64,000 bases of DNA, from assembly GCA_045576655.1 (NCBI GenBank), contig JAZNGW010000022.1, positions 62,001 to 126,000 of the forward strand, in the 5' to 3' direction. This document shows, one piece after another, positions 54,435-63,199 of this stretch. A program made the position numbers and the translations under genes. The DNA is from RGIG8745 sp045576655. GTDB lineage: Bacteria > Bacteroidota > Bacteroidia > Bacteroidales > Bacteroidaceae. The notes beneath the pieces are model-generated. The model worked only from the letters and a program-made list of their open reading frames with translations. It did not search any database and was not told where the DNA came from. Position 1 is the stretch's first letter; the number at the start of each line of letters is the position of its first letter.

Positions 54435-55388
54435 TTAATATATTCTTTCTGCAATTTGCTTGATGCTGTCAACTGCCGACACCGTGTAGAAGTGAATTGA
54501 TGGCACTCCGTGTGCTATCAGTTCCTTGCATTGTGCAGTGCTCCATTCTATGCCCAACTGCTTGACTTCTTCGTCCGTCTTGCAACGAGATGCTTCTGAT
54601 GCCAGTTCCTGCGGGATGTCCAGATGGAACGTCTTAGGCACGACGGAAAGTTGTGTCATCTTTGCCAATGGCTTGATCCCTGGAATGATAGGTATGGTTA
54701 TTCCTGCATTGCGGGCTTTGCCTACAAAGTCAAAGTATTTCCTGTTGTCGTAGAATAACTGTGTCACAGCGTAGTCTGCACCCAAGTCCTGCTTCATTTT
54801 CAGTACGTTTAGGTCTGATTCCATATTAGGCGCTTCGTCGTGCTTCTCTGGATAGCAAGCCACTCCGTAACTGAAATTGTCGCCAGGCGACTTGATTGGC
54901 GTGCCGTCAATGAATTTGCCGCTGTTGAAAATGTTGATGTGCTCAATCAATTCCGTAGCATGACTGTAACCGTCTTTCACGGGGCGGAAAGATGGCTCGT
55001 CTTTGGCTTTGTCGCCTCTCAGCACCAGGATGTCCTTGATACCTAAAAATTGGAGGTCGAGCAGCATGTACTCGATACTTTCTCTCGTAAATCCGCTGCA
55101 AAGCACATGGGGCACGACCTTGATGTCGTATTTGTGCATGATGGCGCTTGCCACGGCAATCGTGCCAGGGCGGCGACGCAGGCTGCGACGCTCGTAGGTG
55201 CCGTCTTCTCTTTCTGTATAGACAAACTCGCTCCTGTGTGTGGTGATGTTTATGTATTGAGGGTCGAACTCCTTCAATGTGTCGATTGTCTTAAACAGGC
55301 TTGCTGTGCCTGTGCCTTTGAGCGGCGGGAGCACTTCAAATGAGAATGCGGTTTTTTCTCTTTTCTTTATGAGTTCAGATATTGTCAT
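54435..55388 (-). CDS. metF: 5,10-methylenetetrahydrofolate reductase
   Basis: A 317-residue FAD enzyme that makes 5-methyltetrahydrofolate for methionine synthesis. The TIM barrel is seen in KTAFSFEVLPPLKG, PQYINITTHRSEFV, LVLRGDKAKDE and ADYAVTQLFYDNRKYFDFV, with IPIIPGIKPLAKMTQLSVVP. Length is slightly above the E. coli enzyme (296). It is the first gene of the minus-strand run with holB, ricT and gldH; metabolic linkage is not obvious. Confidence 0.96.
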   Translation of the reverse strand: MTISELIKKREKTAFSFEVLPPLKGTGTASLFKTIDTLKEFDPQYINITTHRSEFVYTEREDGTYERRSLRRRPGTIAVASAIMHKYDIKVVPHVLCSGFTRESIEYMLLDLQFLGIKDILVLRGDKAKDEPSFRPVKDGYSHATELIEHINIFNSGKFIDGTPIKSPGDNFSYGVACYPEKHDEAPNMESDLNVLKMKQDLGADYAVTQLFYDNRKYFDFVGKARNAGITIPIIPGIKPLAKMTQLSVVPKTFHLDIPQELASEASRCKTDEEVKQLGIEWSTAQCKELIAHGVPSIHFYTVSAVDSIKQIAERIY

Positions 55389-55437
55389 CAGGACTACCTT
55401 GTTGCAATCTGCTGTTGCCTTTTTATTCTAATTTATG

Positions 55438-55445
55438 CAAAGTTA
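55438..55445 (-). promoter_or_regulatory. -7 element of metF
   Basis: Minus-strand TAACTTTG matches exactly, 49 bases from the start codon. No -33 TTTG at the expected distance. Confidence 0.5.
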
Positions 55446-55494
55446 ATAAAAAAGCCAATAACAGAGGGCTTTTCGGGGGCAAAGGTGAAAAAAA

Positions 55495-55534
55495 ACTGAA
55501 AAACAAAGGGCGCCACGTGTTGAGGCGCCCTTGT
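55495..55534 (-). terminator. Terminator of the GH105 gene
   Basis: The stem ACAAGGGCGCC with GGCGCCCTTTGT surrounds a nine-base loop. On the minus strand a T-rich tract follows. It lies 44 bases past the stop codon. Confidence 0.8.
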
Positions 55535-55577
55535 AAGGTAAGATATTTCTCTGTTAAATAGTTCTTGCGCTTAAATG

Positions 55578-56708
55578 CTACTTCTTCAAGTAGTTGATGT
55601 ATTCGCAAGCTGCAAGCAACCATGCGCCTGTACCGAATGGTGCCTGTGAACGAGCGTCAACCTTGCGTGTTGGGTCTGGCTTTTCGCCGATAGGCTGGAC
55701 GTAACCGATGCTGCCGTCTGGTTGGAGGGCCTTAGTTGTAAGATAGTCCCAAGCCTTGTCGATAACAGGTTTGTATTTCTTTGCATTTAGAAGCCCGTTG
55801 TTTACACCCCAAAGCATTCCGTAAGTGAAGAATGCAGTACCGCTTGTCTCATAGCCAGGAGCATCATCCTCGCAGAGCATTGAGCGGCTCCAATATCCTT
55901 CTTCCTGCTGGCAGCGCGCCACGCCTTCAGCCAACTGCTGGAAACGTTTTACATAGAATGGACGATATTTGCTGTCTTTTGGAAGGTCTTCGAGAACCTT
56001 TGCGAGTCCTGCAAGAACCCAACCGTCGCCGCGCGCCCAGAAACTCTTTCCGTTGTTGCAGGCTGTTGTAACCTTAGGGTAGATGTATTTTGCGTCGCGA
56101 TAGTAGAGCTGAGCCTCTGTGTCGAACAATAGACTGTCGGTCCATACGAAACATTCGTACTGCTTGTCGAGAAGTTTCTGGTCTCCAGTTACTTTGTAGA
56201 GCTTAGTGAAGATTGGAAGACCCATGTAGAGGGCGTCGCTCCACCACCAAAAATCTTTCTCCTTCATGCTCGCTTGGTGACACATCACTTCGAGTGTGCG
56301 CTCAAGACGCTCTGCACGATGCTCGATGTTGTAGAGGTCGATATACACCTGAAAACAGATCTGCCAGTCAGCAAAAAGAACGAAGTCCATGCCTTCGCCG
56401 TATGTCTTATATCTCCATCTGTTCTTGTTCGGTTGGGTCGCGCCCTTCCAGTTGTTGTGCTCTGCAAAGCGGATGGCGTAATCCAGGTATTCAGGCTTCT
56501 TGGTCAGTTCGTATACTGCCTGGTTGCCGGTAAAGTAAGCTGCGTTGTCCCAGAATCCGCGGCATTCAGCCTTGTGGTTGGCCTGCCAGTAGTCGTTTAC
56601 TTTCTCGATTGTAGCGATGGTCTCATTGACCTTTTCCGCATTTTTCTGCGCATTGGCTGGCATTGCGACGAGAGCCGCTCCCACCAGCAACGATGTGAGT
56701 AGTTTCAT
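55578..56708 (-). CDS. GH105 unsaturated rhamnogalacturonyl or glucuronyl hydrolase
   Basis: A 376-residue exported enzyme with signal peptide residues 1-20 (ending MPANA, Q). The alpha/alpha barrel is recognised in GMDFVLFADWQICF, WWWSDALYMGLPIF (Asp158 is the likely catalytic acid) and WARGDGWVLAGL. GH105 removes the unsaturated uronic acid left by polysaccharide lyases, for example from pectin; some members act on other unsaturated or 4-deoxy sugars. No lyase is nearby, so the gene stands alone. The promoter is weak: CATATTTG at 56755-56762, one mismatch. Confidence 0.88.
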   Translation of the reverse strand: MKLLTSLLVGAALVAMPANAQKNAEKVNETIATIEKVNDYWQANHKAECRGFWDNAAYFTGNQAVYELTKKPEYLDYAIRFAEHNNWKGATQPNKNRWRYKTYGEGMDFVLFADWQICFQVYIDLYNIEHRAERLERTLEVMCHQASMKEKDFWWWSDALYMGLPIFTKLYKVTGDQKLLDKQYECFVWTDSLLFDTEAQLYYRDAKYIYPKVTTACNNGKSFWARGDGWVLAGLAKVLEDLPKDSKYRPFYVKRFQQLAEGVARCQQEEGYWSRSMLCEDDAPGYETSGTAFFTYGMLWGVNNGLLNAKKYKPVIDKAWDYLTTKALQPDGSIGYVQPIGEKPDPTRKVDARSQAPFGTGAWLLAACEYINYLKK

Positions 56709-56839
56709 GATGTATTATTTAAAATGTTTCAGATAGTTAACATTGTTGTTAATGCAAATATGCGACTTTTTTTGTAATGTACCATGAAAAACAATGCTTT
56801 TTTGCCTTTTGCTCGGAACGATGGGGAGTGCAGACTAGT

Positions 56840-56971
56840 TAACGAGCGCTCGTTTGAATTTAAATGAGGGCTCGAAAAATCACAAACGAGCGCTCGTTGA
56901 TAAATTTTTGCTTAAGCGTTTTTTCGTAAACGCTGCTCCGCTTGTGTGCAAACGCTTAAGCATTTGTAATG
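56840..56971. repeat. Array G: six 22-base units
   Basis: Six consecutive 22-base units start at 56840, 56862, 56884, 56906, 56928 and 56950. Units 1 and 3 hold the palindrome AACGAGCGCTCGTT; units 4 and 6 hold GCTTAAGC, the same pair of cores found in array F. Units 2 and 5 are diverged forms (GAGGGCTCG, CGCTGCTCCG). The array lies between the start of the GH105 gene and the tRNA promoter. Nothing else is recognised in 56709-57064. Confidence 0.88.
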
Positions 56972-57064
56972 AATCGGTGCGCTTTGAAAAATTCTGAAAA
57001 GAGGATAGGGAGACTTATTTTATAAGATTTTATTGTTGTTTGACCAAAAAAAGACTTAAGATGT

Positions 57065-57094
57065 TTTGCGGATTAAAAAAAAGCAGTACCTTTG
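57065..57094 (+). promoter_or_regulatory. Promoter of the tRNA-Gln pair
   Basis: TTTG (57065-57068), 18 bases, TACCTTTG (57087-57094). Both elements match consensus. It is 40 bases ahead of the first tRNA. Confidence 0.65.
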
Positions 57095-57133
57095 CACCGC
57101 AATTCAGAAATGAGGTTGCAGACATATGGAAAT

Positions 57134-57205
57134 TGGGATATGGTGTAATTGGCAACACAACAGATTCTGGTCCTGTTATTCTAGGTTCGAGCCCTGGTAT
57201 CCCAA
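57134..57205 (+). tRNA. tRNA-Gln (anticodon CTG), copy 1
   Basis: The cloverleaf is complete. The acceptor arm TGGGATA pairs with TATCCCA, the D stem GTGT with ACAC, and the T arm CTAGG/CCTGG holds a TTCGAGC loop. The anticodon loop is TTCTGGT, with CTG at its centre, reading CAG. One anticodon-stem pair (A31 with C39) is mismatched. The discriminator is A and CCA is not encoded. Copy 2 is identical, 75 bases downstream. Confidence 0.92.
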
Positions 57206-57280
57206 CTTCTTTAACAACCTGATTTTCTGAGATTATTTGCGATGTGGCGATGGTTTCGCTGCTTGCGGGTAGTCAATGAT

Positions 57281-57352
57281 TGGGATATGGTGTAATTGGC
57301 AACACAACAGATTCTGGTCCTGTTATTCTAGGTTCGAGCCCTGGTATCCCAA
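57281..57352 (+). tRNA. tRNA-Gln (anticodon CTG), copy 2
   Basis: Identical to copy 1 over all 72 bases, including the A31-C39 mismatch. A spacer of 75 bases separates them and they probably share one transcript, ended by the hairpin at 57377-57406. Confidence 0.92.
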
Positions 57353-57376
57353 CGATGTTTTCATTAGTAATTTTAG

Positions 57377-57406
57377 GCCGTGTTCCACAAGGACATGGCT
57401 TTTTTA
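57377..57406 (+). terminator. Terminator after the tRNA pair
   Basis: GCCGTGTTCC, an ACAA loop, GGACATGGC (with one bulge or wobble) and a T run. It lies 24 bases past tRNA copy 2. Confidence 0.85.
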
Positions 57407-57502
57407 TTTTGTGTATGTCGTTCGGAACATTCGTTTGTCCGCTTTTGTTTATTAAAAAAGCAAAAAGCGGAGTTTTGTTTTCTCCGAATGCGGTAAAAGA
57501 CT

Positions 57503-57510
57503 TATCTTTG
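57503..57510 (+). promoter_or_regulatory. -7 element of rsfS
   Basis: TATCTTTG matches exactly, 23 bases from the start codon. The nearest TTTG upstream (57474-57477) is 25 bases away, slightly too far. Confidence 0.5.
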
Positions 57511-57532
57511 CACAAATATTATAATTAAGGAC

Positions 57533-57892
57533 ATGAACGAATTTAAGCAACTGCTTGACAGTATTACAGAAGGTATAAAGGATAAGAAAGGAAAGGGTAT
57601 AAGAATCGTAGATCTCACGAAGGTCGATGATACAATCTGCAAATATTTGGTGATTTGTGAAGGAAATTCACCTTCGCAGATTTCGGCAATATATGATTCG
57701 GTGAGGGAGGCCGCTCGAAAAGGCGCTGGGCAGAAGCCGGTTTCGGTCGATGGGCTGAGAAATTGCTTGTGGATCGCAATGGACTATGTGGATGTGGTTG
57801 TTCATATCTTCTTGCCTGAAACTCGTGAGTTCTATGATGTTGACAACCTTTGGGAGGATGCCGACTATACTGACATACCAGATATTGACTAA
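57533..57892 (+). CDS. rsfS: Ribosomal silencing factor RsfS (YbeB/Iojap)
   Basis: A 119-residue protein of normal family length. It binds ribosomal protein L14 and blocks subunit joining when nutrients are short. Signatures are LLDSITEGIKDKKGKGIRIV, YLVICEGNSPSQISAI and the family's closing WIAMDYVDVVVHIFLPETRE. It is 63 bases before ftsH and probably in the same transcript, as is common in Bacteroidetes. Confidence 0.95.
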   Translation: MNEFKQLLDSITEGIKDKKGKGIRIVDLTKVDDTICKYLVICEGNSPSQISAIYDSVREAARKGAGQKPVSVDGLRNCLWIAMDYVDVVVHIFLPETREFYDVDNLWEDADYTDIPDID

Positions 57893-57955
57893 ACTAATAG
57901 CGGGTAGGGTGCTGCTGCCGTGTGCGGAAGCGGCGTGAATGCCATTTTTTTTTCT

Positions 57956-60046
57956 ATGAACGACAATAATCAGAATCAAAACCAGGGAGATAATCAGAAT
58001 CAGGGAGGTAAGAAGGACGCTCCTAGATTCAACTTCAGCTGGCTCTATATGTTCCTTATCGGAGGACTGATTTTTATGATAATGACACGCTCCGACGGTG
58101 GCGCGTCAAAGGAAATCGGCTATGTGAAGTTTAAGGAGTGCGTTGAAAAGAATTACGTGAGCAAAATTACTGTCGATAAGGACAAGGGTTCGTTGACGAT
58201 GGTGCCTAACACTCTGGGCGAGAAGCATATTTTCGGCAACGTGCTGAAGGACAGCAAGACCAATCCTCGGGCTGTGAAAGTGGAATTCGGCTCGATGGAG
58301 AACCTTGAAAATTTTCTCGACAAGGAGCGTGAAGCTGGTAATTTTACAGGCGATGTGCAGTATGAGCAGCAGGATGGCCTGTTCGTGACTTTGCTTTGGA
58401 ATATCGGTCCGCTCATCCTAATTATTGTGGTGTGGGTCTTTATCATGCGCCGAATGAGTGGAGGCGGCATGGGTGGCGGTATTTTCAGTGTCGGCAAGTC
58501 GAAGGCCAAACTCTTTGAGAAAGACGACAAGACTGTAGCACGTGTCACATTTAAGGATGTGGCAGGTCAGCAGGGAGCTAAACAGGAAGTGCTTGAAATT
58601 GTCGATTTCCTTAAGACTCCTCAGAAATACACTACTCTCGGCGGTAAGATTCCGAAAGGTGCATTGCTTGTGGGCCCTCCAGGAACTGGTAAGACTTTGC
58701 TTGCCAAGGCTGTGGCAGGCGAGGCAAACGTGCCGTTCTTCTCGATGTCGGGTTCAGACTTCGTGGAGATGTTTGTGGGAGTAGGCGCATCACGAGTGCG
58801 TGACCTCTTCCAGCAAGCAAAGGCAAAAGCTCCGTGCATCATCTTTATCGACGAGATTGACGCCATAGGCCGTGCTCGTAGCAAGTCTGTCAATATGGGC
58901 GGTAATGATGAACGCGAGAATACGCTTAATCAGTTGCTTACAGAGATGGACGGATTCGGCACTAACAGCGGAGTCATCATCCTTGCAGCAACGAACCGCG
59001 CCGACATTCTTGACAAGGCGCTCTTGCGTGCAGGACGTTTCGACCGTCAGATACATGTGGACCTTCCGGATCTCAACGAGCGTAAGGAAATCTTTAACGT
59101 GCATCTTCGTCCGATAAAGATTGACGAGACGGTCGATGTGGACACGCTTGCCCGACAGACTCCAGGTTTCTCAGGAGCAGACATTGCAAACGTATGCAAC
59201 GAAGCGGCTCTTATTGCAGCCCGAAACAATAGCGAGTGGGTGACTAAGCAGTTCTTCCACGATGCCGTTGACCGTATCATAGGCGGTCTTGAGAAAAAAA
59301 CAAAGGTGATGACCGTTGCCGAGAAGCGCACTATAGCCCTTCATGAGGCTGGTCATGCAACAATATCTTGGTTCCTTGAGTATGCCAATCCATTAGTCAA
59401 GGTTACAATCGTTCCGCGCGGACGCGCTCTCGGTGCAGCGTGGTATATGCCAGAGGAGCGCCAGATCACGACAAAAGAGGAAATGCTCGATGAGATATGT
59501 GCTACTCTCGGAGGTCGTGCGGCTGAGGAACTTTGCGTAGGACGCATTTCTACAGGTGCGATGAACGACCTTGAGACCGTGACAAAACGTGCATACGGAA
59601 TGATAGCGTACGCAGGTATGGGAAAGACCCTGCCTAATCTCTGCTACTATAATAATGAGGAATATTCATTTAGCAAACCTTACAGCGACCACACGGCTCA
59701 GCTCATTGACGAGGAGGTGAAGCAACTTATAGCTTCGGAATACGAAAGGGCGAAGAAGATTCTCGTGGAGCATAAGGAAGGCCACGCTCAGCTTGCTCAG
59801 CTCCTTGTTGAACGTGAGGTGATTTTCGCCGAGGATGTGGAACGTATTTTTGGAAAACGCCCTTGGACATCCCGTACGGAGGAAATCCTTGCATTGAACG
59901 CTGAAGAGCAGAAGGAGACCGCAGGCGATACCTCGACAGATGATGCAAATGCTGATATAATCCGTCAAAAAGCAATTGACGCAGTGATTGAAAAGGCAAA
60001 GCAGGCAGAAGCGGAACAGAAAACTGCAGGTGGGGAGCAGAAATAA
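57956..60046 (+). CDS. ftsH: ATP-dependent zinc metalloprotease FtsH
   Basis: A 696-residue membrane protease that degrades misfolded and regulatory membrane proteins as a hexamer. The start at 57956 is preferred to one 36 bases upstream because it opens directly with the asparagine/glutamine-rich tail. Two membrane helices flank a periplasmic domain (about 25-45 and 145-170). Walker A GPPGTGKT (240-247), Walker B IIFIDEIDAIG, the SRH region AATNRADILDKALLRAGRFD and the zinc site HEAGH (463-467) are all intact. The N-terminal QNQNQGDNQNQGG stretch is low complexity. Confidence 0.97.
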   Translation: MNDNNQNQNQGDNQNQGGKKDAPRFNFSWLYMFLIGGLIFMIMTRSDGGASKEIGYVKFKECVEKNYVSKITVDKDKGSLTMVPNTLGEKHIFGNVLKDSKTNPRAVKVEFGSMENLENFLDKEREAGNFTGDVQYEQQDGLFVTLLWNIGPLILIIVVWVFIMRRMSGGGMGGGIFSVGKSKAKLFEKDDKTVARVTFKDVAGQQGAKQEVLEIVDFLKTPQKYTTLGGKIPKGALLVGPPGTGKTLLAKAVAGEANVPFFSMSGSDFVEMFVGVGASRVRDLFQQAKAKAPCIIFIDEIDAIGRARSKSVNMGGNDERENTLNQLLTEMDGFGTNSGVIILAATNRADILDKALLRAGRFDRQIHVDLPDLNERKEIFNVHLRPIKIDETVDVDTLARQTPGFSGADIANVCNEAALIAARNNSEWVTKQFFHDAVDRIIGGLEKKTKVMTVAEKRTIALHEAGHATISWFLEYANPLVKVTIVPRGRALGAAWYMPEERQITTKEEMLDEICATLGGRAAEELCVGRISTGAMNDLETVTKRAYGMIAYAGMGKTLPNLCYYNNEEYSFSKPYSDHTAQLIDEEVKQLIASEYERAKKILVEHKEGHAQLAQLLVEREVIFAEDVERIFGKRPWTSRTEEILALNAEEQKETAGDTSTDDANADIIRQKAIDAVIEKAKQAEAEQKTAGGEQK

Positions 60047-60076
60047 AAAGACCATAAGAAATACAAAATACTCGAC

Positions 60077-60991
60077 ATGAAAAACAACTTGATACTGAGG
60101 AGCATAACAGGCGCGGTGTTTGTTGCGGTAGTTGTTGGATGTATCGTACTTCATCCAGTTGCTTATATAACGCTGTTCTCTGTTGTAACAGGAATGATTA
60201 TATGGGAATTCTGCACATTGCTAAACCGCAATGCCGGAGCGCAGATTAACCGCTTCATATCAACGGTGGCAGGTGTTTATCTGTTCCTCGCCATGTTCAT
60301 GTATCACATGGGCATTGCAGGTCATGACCTTGGTGCCAAGATCTTTGTTCCTTACATCGTTACAATCATATACTTGTTTGTGACAGAACTTTATTTCGAC
60401 CGCAAGAACTCGATAAATAACTGGGCGTATACGATGATGGCTCAGATGTACATAGCGCTTCCAATGTCGTGCTTGAGTTTTCTTGCATACCTAGCCCCGA
60501 CAGCAGAAGGCTCTATACAATATGTATATATATACCAGCTTGCAGTGTTTTTCTTCCTTTGGGCAAGCGATTCGGGCGCTTACTGTGTCGGCTCGCTCAT
60601 AGGCAAGCGTCGTCTTTTCCCGCGCATATCACCAAAAAAATCATGGGAGGGTTCTATTGGAGGCGGAGTCGTTGCGATAATCGTTTCGCAGATTCTGGCA
60701 CATTACTTCCCAGTGGGAGCAGGCGATGCCCTGTATAACCGTTTGGTTTGGGCGGGTTTGGCAATTGTAGTAGTCATTTTTGGTACTTGGGGAGATTTGG
60801 TCGAATCGCTCTTCAAGCGTAAGCTTGGCATAAAGGACTCAGGCAATATTCTTCCAGGGCATGGAGGTATGCTCGACCGTTTTGACTCGTCGTTGCTGGC
60901 AATCCCTGCTGCGGTGGTTTATCTGTACTGTGTCAATAGTAATGATTTGACCGATTTCGTACAGCGATTGACGCAGCTGTTTAATAACTGA
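60077..60991 (+). CDS. cdsA: Phosphatidate cytidylyltransferase CdsA
   Basis: A 304-residue inner membrane enzyme that makes CDP-diacylglycerol, the precursor of all phospholipids. About eight helices are predicted. The CDS signature region is DSGAYCVGSLIGKRRLFPRI followed by SPKKSWEGSIGG, with DLVESLFKRKLGIKDSGNIL and PGHGGMLDRFDSSL at the end, all catalytic-site residues. It begins 30 bases past ftsH and is probably cotranscribed. Confidence 0.95.
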   Translation: MKNNLILRSITGAVFVAVVVGCIVLHPVAYITLFSVVTGMIIWEFCTLLNRNAGAQINRFISTVAGVYLFLAMFMYHMGIAGHDLGAKIFVPYIVTIIYLFVTELYFDRKNSINNWAYTMMAQMYIALPMSCLSFLAYLAPTAEGSIQYVYIYQLAVFFFLWASDSGAYCVGSLIGKRRLFPRISPKKSWEGSIGGGVVAIIVSQILAHYFPVGAGDALYNRLVWAGLAIVVVIFGTWGDLVESLFKRKLGIKDSGNILPGHGGMLDRFDSSLLAIPAAVVYLYCVNSNDLTDFVQRLTQLFNN

Positions 60992-61079
60992 CAGGTGTTT
61001 TTGCTGTGCCTTTTCCAGTAAAATCTTCCTTGTGGGGATGAAAAAAACGAAAAAGTTATAGAATAATAATAAAAAACAT

Positions 61080-61122
61080 TAAGTTTGCATTTCGGTACGG
61101 ATTCCGTCTTAGGAGTCCGTAC
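61080..61122 (+). promoter_or_regulatory. Promoter -7 element and leader hairpin of the DUF349 gene
   Basis: TAAGTTTG (61080-61087) matches consensus. Just downstream an 11-bp stem (GTACGGATTCC, 61095-61105, with GGAGTCCGTAC, 61112-61122) has a six-base loop and no T run, so it is a 5' leader hairpin, not a terminator. It starts close to the predicted transcript start and may protect the 5' end. Confidence 0.5.
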
Positions 61123-61166
61123 GAACTTTTGAGACAAATTAAATACTAATTAAAAACTAAACTGCG

Positions 61167-63020
61167 ATGACCGACATTCAGAATGTCAATGAGGAACTCC
61201 AGCAAGAGGCATTGACAGAAGACACTAACGTTGCCGAAACTGTTCTTGAAACAACTGCGCCAGTTCTTGAAGAAGAGGTGGCTGAGGTTGCAGACAATGA
61301 GGCTGATACCGATGAAAGCAAGAAATTTACTCCACTTGCCACAAAGCTGGAGGTTATTGACCGCCTTAAGGCTATTGCTGAGGGCGAGGAACCAATCTCT
61401 CGTCTTGAAGTGGAAGCGCTGAAGAGCAACTTCTATCGTATTCACAAGCAGGAGACAGAAGAGGCTTACAAAACATTTATTGAGAACGGTGGCAATCCTG
61501 AAGAGTATTTGCCAGCCGCTAATGCAGACGAACCTTTGTTCAAGGAGCAGATGGCTGTGATCAAGGAAAAGAGAACGGCGCAGTTCCAGGAGCAGGAACG
61601 TCAGAAGGAAGAAAATTATCAGAAGAAACTCGATATAATTGAAAAGATTAAGGCTATTCTCGCTAATCCAGACGAGGTCAACAAGTCATACAATGACTTT
61701 AAGGCTCTTCAGCAGGAGTGGAATGAAATAAAGAACGTTCCGGCAGAGAAGGCAACCGATCTTTGGAAGACTTACCAGGTGTATGTGGAGCAGTTCTATG
61801 ACACCTTGAAACTCAACAATGAGTTTCGTGCTTACGATTTCAAGAAGAATCTTGAACTCAAAACTGCTCTTTGTGAATCAGCCGAAAAACTCGCTGAAGA
61901 GACGGATGTCATTTCCGCTTTCCGCAAGTTGCAGCAGTTGCATCAGGAGTTCCGCGAAATCGGTCCTGTAGCAAGCGAACTTCGCGAGGAAATCTGGACT
62001 CGCTTCAAGGAGGCGTCGACAGTAATCAATAAGCGCCATCAGGATTATTTCGAGAAGCGCAAGGAAGAGGAACAGAGCAATCTTGACCAAAAGACTGCAC
62101 TTTGTGAGGCTGTTGAGGCTATTGATCTGGAAAGCATCACATCTTTCAATGACTGGAACGCCAAGACTGAAGAAGTTACAGAGATGCAGGCGAAATGGAA
62201 GACCATAGGCTATGCTCCGCAGAAGATGAATGTGAAAATATTTGAACGTTTCCGCGCTGCTTGCGATAAGTTTTTCCAGGCTAAGACAGTGTATTACAAG
62301 TTGGCGAAAGAAAATCTCAACAATAATCTCCAACTGAAGAAGGAACTTTGTGAGAAAGCAGAGGCTCTTGCTGACAGTACGGATTGGAAGGCAACTGCAG
62401 ACGCTCTTGTTGAACTTCAGAAGCAGTGGAAGGCTATAGGTGCTGTTCCTAAGAAGTACAGCGATTCACTTTGGGAGCGTTTCCGTGCTGCTTGTGACAA
62501 GTTCTTCGATGCAAAGAAAGAGGCAAATTCGACCCAGCATAACGAGCAGACTGAGAACTTGGAGAAGAAACGTGCAATAGTAGAGCGACTCGCTGCAATC
62601 AACCCAGATGAGTTCGAAGGCGATATGCGTCCGGTACTTCGACAGGCTCAGGAAGAATGGAATGCTATCGGTCACGTTCCTTTCAAGGAAAAGGATGTTG
62701 TCTACAAGGCTCTTCGCGAACAGATGGACCGCCTCTATGGTGCGCTTAGCGCCAGTGCGTCACAGCGTCGCATCAACCGCTTTAAGAATGAGGTCAATGA
62801 TTCGGACGGGAAGGTGCGTGAACGCCTTGTTCGTCAGTTCGATATTCTGAAAAATGAAATCAAGACCTACGAGAATAACCTCGGTTTCCTCACTCTCTCT
62901 TCAAAGTCGGGCAACAGCCTCGTTGGTGAACTTAACCGTAAGGTTGAGAAACTTAAGGCTGACCTTGCGGAAATCAAGGCAAAGATTGCCGCTCTTGACG
63001 AAAAGGCTCAAGGCAATTAA
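61167..63020 (+). CDS. DUF349 repeat protein
   Basis: A 617-residue, highly charged, largely helical protein with no signal. Five DUF349-type repeats can be followed by their closing motif: WKTYQVYVEQFYDTL, IWTRFKEASTVINKR, IFERFRAACDKFFQAK, LWERFRAACDKFFDAK and VYKALREQMDRLYGAL. The acidic N-terminal 50 residues (ETVLETTAPVLEEEVAEVAD) and a C-terminal coiled coil complete it. The function of DUF349 proteins is unknown. It lies between cdsA and tig with its own promoter. Confidence 0.88.
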   Translation: MTDIQNVNEELQQEALTEDTNVAETVLETTAPVLEEEVAEVADNEADTDESKKFTPLATKLEVIDRLKAIAEGEEPISRLEVEALKSNFYRIHKQETEEAYKTFIENGGNPEEYLPAANADEPLFKEQMAVIKEKRTAQFQEQERQKEENYQKKLDIIEKIKAILANPDEVNKSYNDFKALQQEWNEIKNVPAEKATDLWKTYQVYVEQFYDTLKLNNEFRAYDFKKNLELKTALCESAEKLAEETDVISAFRKLQQLHQEFREIGPVASELREEIWTRFKEASTVINKRHQDYFEKRKEEEQSNLDQKTALCEAVEAIDLESITSFNDWNAKTEEVTEMQAKWKTIGYAPQKMNVKIFERFRAACDKFFQAKTVYYKLAKENLNNNLQLKKELCEKAEALADSTDWKATADALVELQKQWKAIGAVPKKYSDSLWERFRAACDKFFDAKKEANSTQHNEQTENLEKKRAIVERLAAINPDEFEGDMRPVLRQAQEEWNAIGHVPFKEKDVVYKALREQMDRLYGALSASASQRRINRFKNEVNDSDGKVRERLVRQFDILKNEIKTYENNLGFLTLSSKSGNSLVGELNRKVEKLKADLAEIKAKIAALDEKAQGN

Positions 63021-63043
63021 TAGGTTAAGCCGACGATTTGCAT

Positions 63044-63086
63044 AAAGCGGATTGGAAGGATTGTAATCCTTGCCAGTCCGCTTTTT
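63044..63086 (+). terminator. Terminator of the DUF349 gene
   Basis: AAAGCGGA with TCCGCTTT outer stem, AAGGAT with ATCCTT inner stem and TTTTT after. 24 bases past the stop codon. Confidence 0.88.
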
Positions 63087-63167
63087 CTGTTGTTTCTGTC
63101 GATGAAAGTTGCGACAATGACGTTTTGTGACGTTTTGACTCTAAAAGCGGATAAAAGTCTGCATAAA

Positions 63168-63199
63168 ATTGTCTATTCGGGGATAAAATCGTAATTTTG
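63168..63199 (+). promoter_or_regulatory. Promoter of tig
   Basis: ATTG (63168-63171), 20 bases, TAATTTTG (63192-63199). The -7 is exact and the -33 has one mismatch. It leaves a leader of about 100 bases. Confidence 0.6.

Noticed and set aside
57134..57352. The tRNA pair as attachment sites flanking a mobile element
   Set aside because: The copies are whole tRNA genes only 75 bases apart with no integrase or cargo between them.
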